Below are positions 58,701-64,000 of a DNA stretch of 64,000 nt, in pieces. Position 1 is the stretch's first letter, and each line of letters starts with the position of its first letter. Under the pieces are notes generated by a model. The model saw only the letters and a list, made by a program, of their open reading frames with translations, did no database searches and was not told the DNA's origin. Origin of the DNA: Anagrus nilaparvatae (Eukaryota > Arthropoda > Insecta > Hymenoptera > Mymaridae); contig JAKSXM010000142.1 of the NCBI GenBank assembly GCA_022575985.1, positions 4,774,001-4,838,000 on the forward strand, given 5' to 3'. Both the position numbers and the translations under genes were made by a program.

Positions 58701-61700
58701 AGCTGTTTTCAAACGGCTAAAACCACCAATCATTCTTGAAATTTTACCATTTGTATATTTAGTACTCATTTCCTAAAGGGCCTCCAAAATTTATTTAATA
58801 ATTTAAAATGTATGATACATCAAAAATTATGCTTGTGTATTTTGACATAAAAATTTATTACCCAGACCCAATTTCTAAACAAGAATAAAAGAAAAAAAAA
58901 TTTTTAAATAATTTACTTCCGTTTTATTTTTCTTTTTAAAAAATATTTAAAAAATCTATGTATCACTTTAAAATGTCCAAAAAAATGAGTGATAGAAAAT
59001 GATAGTTAAAAGAATTTCTTTATTATTTTTATTTTTTTTTGAATAAAAGTCATACATTAAAAAAATTTTTTTCAAAATTTCATCAAATAACCAGAATGTT
59101 AAGAAGCTAAAATGTCAAATTTTTATGCATGATTAGTATTTTATTTTTTCTTTGCATTACAACAGGCATCATAAAAATATTTTTTAATTCATTCACTGAA
59201 TACCTTTTTTATTATGTTTTCATTCATAGTAACAGATATTTTTTGTTTGAAACGATATTTAATAAAAAGAATTTTTCTACTGTTAGTTTTGTTAAGGTGT
59301 CATGACTCTCGAATCTGTCTTTGCCTCTGTAGAATCGATGATTGTCAGTTTATTATTGAATTATGGCGCCATTCAGTTATTTGTTATTTTTTTAAGATAT
59401 TGATATACCTATTTTTTTCAAAATAACTTTTATTTTTCAAACGTGTGCTTTATGTTCATTTTCATAAAATTTGGTTTTGTTAAATTAAAAAATTTGAGTA
59501 TTTTTGGATGAGGAATAAATTATTTTCTAATATTTAAAAAAAATAAAATTTGGATTTAATTCTGGACATAAACAAAATGTAATTTCTATAATACCATTAC
59601 TCAAAGATGCCATTGAAAGTCCAGTATTCTAATCTCAGCATATGAGACCTTTAATGGGATTTTGAAGGGTCACGTAGCCACCTGATCTCATTTATAGATC
59701 GTAATATATTTTGTACCATATTTTTAAAAAATGTTTAACAATAATAAAAATATTTAATAAAAAAAATATAAATAAATATTAAAAAAATAAATTTTTATTT
59801 ACAGTTCAGCAGTAGGAAGAGCACACTTCGAAAAACAACCACCAAGTAATTTAAGAAAAAGTAATTTCTTTCACTTTGTTATTGCTTTATACGATCGTTC
59901 TGGACAACCAATTGAAATTGAAAGAACAGCATTTATTGGATTTGTTGAAAAAGATCAGGTAAAATTGAGAATATAATGAAATTAAATACTCTATAAACTT
60001 GTTGACTAATTCCACGTATAATCAAAGTAAATAAAATTAAACAAAAAAAGTGTCGAATCTACACTGTTTTTTATATATGCTTTGTACCTAACTCTTCGTT
60101 TATTTATAATTAAAAAGTAAAAAAAGGGAAAAATTAATTATTATATTACATGCATGAGTCATTAATATTTTTATAATTTTGCATTTTATTACGTAAGCAG
60201 ATAATGAAGCGTAATTAAATAATATTTTTTTAACTATAGTATAACCTTTTAAACTAATTAAATTTAATACACGTAAAATTAATAATTTTTTATTTATATT
60301 AAATATTTAAAAAAAAATATTTAATCGAAAAAGTCGAACGACTATTAGAGGTATTTAGAGAAATAGAGAAAATACTTATGAGTTATGCAGTTATATGTTT
60401 ATTTATTAAATCTAAATCAATAATATTCTTAAAAATTTGACGAAAATGTTTTGATACTTTAAATATTTAAGTATTCGATTCTAAAATAAAATAATTTTTA
60501 AATTTATGTATTATTTTATAAATTTATCAATAAGACCTAGGGTGACTATTTTTTTCTCGCAAAAGAAATGTTCATCTGAAGATATATAAGTAGATTGTCC
60601 AATGTTGATTTATTTAAATGTATGTAATAATATAAAAATTTTATTTTTTGATATTGGTAATTTATTAATTTACAATCGACTTGATATTTTATATGAATTA
60701 ATATACAATTGGCAATTTATCTCTTTCATATTTATTTTTCTGGGACCTGATTCAGCATTCATATCACTGTGATAAACAGCCGTACCATTCACAATATGTG
60801 GTACTGCGCATGGGCAAAACAAATGTTTATAGAAATGGTAGTACTTTTCTTGATAAAGTTTGGTTATAAAAGTGATGTGTTATAGATGATATAAATGCAG
60901 AATCTAGGCCCTGTCCAAAAATGTTCCTCAAATAATTAATTTTGTAGGTTTCATTTTAATTTGCAGGTAATGGATAATTTATTATCATATTATGCCCCTT
61001 ATCGATGAATATTGAAGGCTGATGTTCTTAAATTATCCAGAGGTTAAAATGTAAATATAATAGGACGCGAATAAGACGTGAAATCTAAAATTAACTTGTA
61101 TACGAGTACGAGTTTTGTTCTTTTTAGTTAACGTAACCCACCGTAATTACAAAAGGCATAAATTTCGTGTTTTAGTAAAAATATAAAAAATTATATCTTA
61201 ATTTTTATTTTTAAGCAATTAAATTAACACCAACTTTTTCTGTGTTTTAGGAATCCGAAGGACAAAAAACAAATAATGGCATCCAGTACAGACTTCAACT
61301 TCTTTATTCAAATGGTAAATATTAAATTTTTTATTAAAATTAGATACTGCTTTTTTTCTGCATTAAAAAAATCTCATCGAAATCCTCCATTTTTTAAATA
61401 TAGAAAAAAAAACATTCATAGCTCTGTCTCTTATCTTTTTTAATTTTTTTTTCTTTCTTTTATACAACATTTTTTTTATTTTCTTTATTTAAGTCGAGAA
61501 TCGATCTTTTGCATAATACTACTGTTCTAGATAGAAAATGTACATTTTCTAATTTACTAAAAAAATAAATTTAAATTAAAAAAAAAAATTGAATTTAAAA
61601 TTATTATGTTCAATAAAATAAATTTATTGAGTAAATACCTTTTAAATGCAGAAGAAACTTGGCCAAAGAGAAGTAAATACATTGGAATTTCAGAATATTT

Positions 61701-63003
61701 CTGTACGAATGTGGTACAGTCTACTTTTTTTGAGTTTTATATTCTCGTTCTTAAGATTATTATAACTTTTTTTTATAAAATGTAACGAAATTCCTTAAAA
61801 GAATCAGATGAAGTAAGAAAAATAATCGATAGGTAATAAGAAAATTTATCGATATTGTCTCTAAATTTTCATCTAATCCAGCATAAAAATAAAGTAAAAA
61901 ATATTATCCGATATAATCCATTAAAGGGTATATGTTTGGGTAATTTGCGAGTTAGTTATTCTCTAAATCCTCGGTATATTCACTTAATCCATCTACTAAG
62001 CTCTTGTAAAGTTCATCTTAAACTTCCGGTTAAACTTTGTCTATCTTTCTTCCGGAATTTACTTTTGTGTGCTTATACCCTATATAATGATACATGTCTT
62101 TTTTTATTTAATTCAGAGTTATTAAAATTTAATTTAAAAAATTATACCATGTAAATGAAAAAAATTTTTTAAGTATTTGTTTGTTGAGTTAGAGGATAGA
62201 TTAAAGAGTTTTGTAATTTGTTGAATTAAGTGCAATTTTGAATTGTTTTATAGGTAAAAGATTAGTACACTGACCTGATATAACCCCATTGGGATAATAA
62301 CCTACCGGGACCAAATCCCATTAGTAAAAAATCCCTCATTGGGACAAAATGCAATTGAAACAAAAGATTATTAACACCATTCTTTGGATTATTTAGGCTC
62401 AGAAAACTTGATTTGTTTCACTTTTTAATTGTTTAGCAAAAAACTGTCCTAAAATTTCTAACTGTTTGGAAACTTTTTCAATCAAAATGAAAATTGGGTA
62501 TTTTTACTATAGTCTTTCTAGAAATTAAAATTTTTTTGAAACTTTAATTTTTTGAATTTCTCTGGATTCTGATTTAATTTGGATTCGATGCTGTCTCTTC
62601 ATTGCTTGATTAATCGTAATTTAAACCATAGAAAATGACTTAATTCGCAAAATTTATATGCATTTGAATATAAAAAAAAATCAATTCGTCAATAATTAAA
62701 AACTTTGAAACAAAACCAATTAGAAAATCTCCTTGCAAGTCAAATACCTAAATAATTATAGCATTGTGTACATTGGTTAATATTAAACTTTTAATGTTTA
62801 TGTTCAACAAGTTTTAGTATCATTAGTTAATTAAGATAAAGACAAATAATTATATTAAATATTCTATTAATTACAGAAATTATATTTAATCAATTAAACT
62901 GAAATCCTACACCATCGTTCTAAAATATTATTATTTTTCTGTTTTAGGTGTCAGACAAGAACAGGATATCTTCGTTCGCCTCATTGACTCAGTTACAAAA
63001 CAG
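52085..63003 (+). CDS. kn: knot/collier (COE/EBF transcription factor), 5' part, four exons
   Basis: Encodes the N-terminal part of a COE-family (collier/Olf/EBF) nuclear transcription factor. The recognised exons are about 52085-52752, 59805-59958, 61251-61314 and 62948-63003, with phases 2, 0 and 1 and GT-AG introns of 7052, 1292 and 1633 bp. The joined protein carries [14 protein letters not shown], then [56 protein letters not shown] and [16 protein letters not shown], an almost unbroken match to the COE DNA-binding domain. The zinc-coordinating H/C knob, IPT/TIG and helix-loop-helix domains must lie beyond 64 kb. In Drosophila the gene acts in head segmentation, wing patterning, muscle identity, neuron subtype choice and the blood-cell niche. 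No in-frame ATG precedes 52682, so the true N-terminus is open. Confidence 0.95.
55960..56085. promoter_or_regulatory. GC-rich island in knot intron 1, candidate enhancer
   Basis: In an intron of about 80% A+T, this stretch contains GGGGCGCGAACCACCGGCCG, then TTAATCAGCCGCCGATAATT and later CCTCTCCGCCGGC. TTAATCA and TAATTA-like cores are homeodomain-type sites. The island also falls in a plus-strand frame (55800-56093), but the codons upstream are low-complexity and I do not read it as a gene. Function is inferred only from composition and place. Confidence 0.3.
57731..57950. mobile_element. hAT-like MITE, ~220 bp
   Basis: The left end TAGGGGTTTGCGGTTACC and the right end GGATAACCGCACACCCCTTG are imperfect inverted repeats of hAT type. 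Flanks GTAATGTT and GTAACCTA share only their first four bases, so an 8-bp duplication is not clear. The interior shows no coding. The right end matches the fragment at 18.67-18.89 kb. Confidence 0.6.
59805..59958 (+). CDS. kn: knot exon 2
   Basis: 154 bp after TTTATTTACAG. One base completes the Ser codon begun in exon 1, then 51 codons follow: [10 protein letters not shown] to IGFVEKDQ. It ends CAG|GTAAAA in phase 0. This is the start of the COE DNA-binding domain and nearly every residue is family-typical. Confidence 0.97.
61251..61314 (+). CDS. kn: knot exon 3
   Basis: 64 bp after [31 protein letters not shown] plus one base, ending AATG|GTAAAT in phase 1. [15 protein letters not shown] is a conserved COE segment. 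Confidence 0.96.
62948..63003 (+). CDS. kn: knot exon 4 (last in window)
   Basis: 56 bp after CTGTTTTAG. It completes Gly, then [18 protein letters not shown], ending CAG|GTACAT in phase 0. The next expected residues of the family were not found in 63004-64000, so the following exon lies beyond the window. Confidence 0.96.
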
Positions 63004-64000
63004 GTACATTAATTATTTCTAAAAATTGATTTTAAATATCTTCCCACATTATTACAATAAAATTTTTTATCTTAACGAGTACTACAACCGTTTAATTTTA
63101 CGGGGGGTTGGTTTCAAGCATTAATACAGGGAATATAAAATTGTTCATTCACTTTAAACACTGTACTCTTTTTTTTTCCTTCTGTTTTTATCATTTAGGC
63201 CACGTGGCTAAAATTTCTTTATCTTTTTGTTTTTTATAGATCCTGTGCTTTTATAAGTATGAGTGTAAACAATTTAATACGACATAATACTGATATATTT
63301 TTTTTGTTTGATATTTAAGAATGGTAAATATTTATCACGATTTTTGTATTAAAGATTTTTTTTTTGATCTAATGAAAAGTTTAGATAAAATAAAAAATCT
63401 GAGATTACATGTTGGTTTAAGTATTTTTTTAGTTACAAATAATTATAAGAAAGTTAGATGTCATGGAAAAAATGAAAATTTGCAGAAAATTGTATAGCAA
63501 AAAATTACATATTTTATAGATTTTTACTCTTTTGATTAAAAAATAAAATACTTAGTAGTTAATCTGAAATAAAAAAGTATAGAACTTACGTTAAAAAAAT
63601 AAACCATCCACATTCAAAGCACCAAATAACATTAAATAAAAGACACTTAAAAAAAAAATCAATAAAATGCATAATATTAAATTTAAATACCAAACAAAAC
63701 AAAACCAAAATAAGTGTACTTAAATTAAAAGCACCAGTATTTACAATAATTAGCTCTCCAAAATTGATATACTTAAAAAAAAAAAAAATAATCAATAATT
63801 ACAATCCTTATTAAATTGAAGGAGCTAAATTATTTATTGTATTAGTACATCTTTTGTTAAACTAAATATGGATCGATACATAAAACCATTGAATAAAGAA
63901 CCAGAGAATAAGAAGAAGAAGAAGAAGAAGAAACATGACCGTTTTAGTAAGATTAAATCATCTCTATAATATAGTGGACTTGAGTTTTAGCAAATACACA
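63004..64000 (+). other. kn: knot intron 4 (partial), with an (AGA)n run
   Basis: AT-rich intron sequence to the window edge. A short AGA trinucleotide microsatellite lies at 63911-63933. The minus-strand frame at 63586-63795 is low-complexity and not called. Confidence 0.7.

Larger units (their letters stand above)
52753..59804 (+). other. kn: knot intron 1 (7.05 kb)
   Basis: A large first intron is bounded by GTACGT and TTTATTTACAG. It contains a (TG)n run at 54242-54257, a GC-rich island at about 55960-56085, a hAT-like MITE at 57.73-57.95 kb and otherwise AT-rich sequence. Open frames at 55383-55565 (-), 55800-56093 (+) and 59214-59426 (+) have no recognised domain. Large introns of developmental regulators often hold enhancers. 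Confidence 0.85.

Noticed and set aside
1..64000. CRISPR arrays, bacterial operons, ribosome-binding sites, rRNA or tRNA genes
   Set aside because: None seen; the repeats have no spacer structure and the organism is clearly eukaryotic from the spliced genes.

Overview
This window is AT-rich (roughly four fifths A+T by eye), repeat-laden eukaryotic DNA with short introns of 58-188 bases. It most resembles an insect nuclear genome, probably a fly. The best anchor is the 5' part of a COE/EBF transcription factor gene, the insect knot/collier orthologue, on the + strand from about 52.1 kb to the right edge. No bacterial, plasmid or viral genes, rRNA or tRNA genes, or CRISPR arrays are visible. 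Most long open frames are shadows of simple repeats or start at non-ATG codons.

Layout. 1-1.8 kb: about 14 copies of a ~127-bp tandem repeat, followed by a possible Helitron 3' end at 2.1 kb. 2.1-20.4 kb: gene-poor DNA with inverted-repeat elements (3.7-4.7, 12.8-14.3, 15.6-16.0 and 18.2-18.7 kb) and a four-copy 311-bp tandem repeat (9.2-10.4 kb). 20.4-35.4 kb: a tandem cluster of tiny Kazal-domain secreted peptide genes on the - strand. Two copies are intact (KZ1, 33.26-33.72 kb; KZ2, 26.67-28.62 kb). At least two are broken (KZ3psi, KZ4psi). Several more survive only as promoter or 3'-end relics. None of these genes appears as a long open frame, because each has four exons of about 30-90 bases. 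The frame in exon 3 runs into a stop unless an internal GT donor is used, and exon 4 then supplies the sixth Kazal cysteine. Mobile elements of at least four kinds sit inside the array: a Penelope-like remnant in an intron, a TTAA-flanked element, a TA-flanked MITE and a MULE-arm composite. Duplicated copies provide empty sites for some of them.

36.1-38.7 kb: a decayed MULE (Mutator-like) transposon, nested in an older repeat, with arms built of ~140-bp tandem units and a transposase core carrying one in-frame stop. 38.7-51.4 kb: intergenic DNA with a higher-order ~150-bp repeat (40.6-41.3 kb), two more TA-flanked MITEs and a diverged fold-back element. 51.4-52.1 kb: a GC-richer region upstream of knot that contains a CCCNNGGG match to the COE recognition core. 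52.1-63.0 kb: four knot coding exons with consistent splice phases, encoding an Asn-rich N-terminus and the first ~85 residues of the COE DNA-binding domain. The gene continues past the window.

Functionally there are two unrelated units: a developmental regulator with large introns, and a fast-evolving secreted Kazal peptide array on the opposite strand about 18 kb away. Nothing in the sequence links them.
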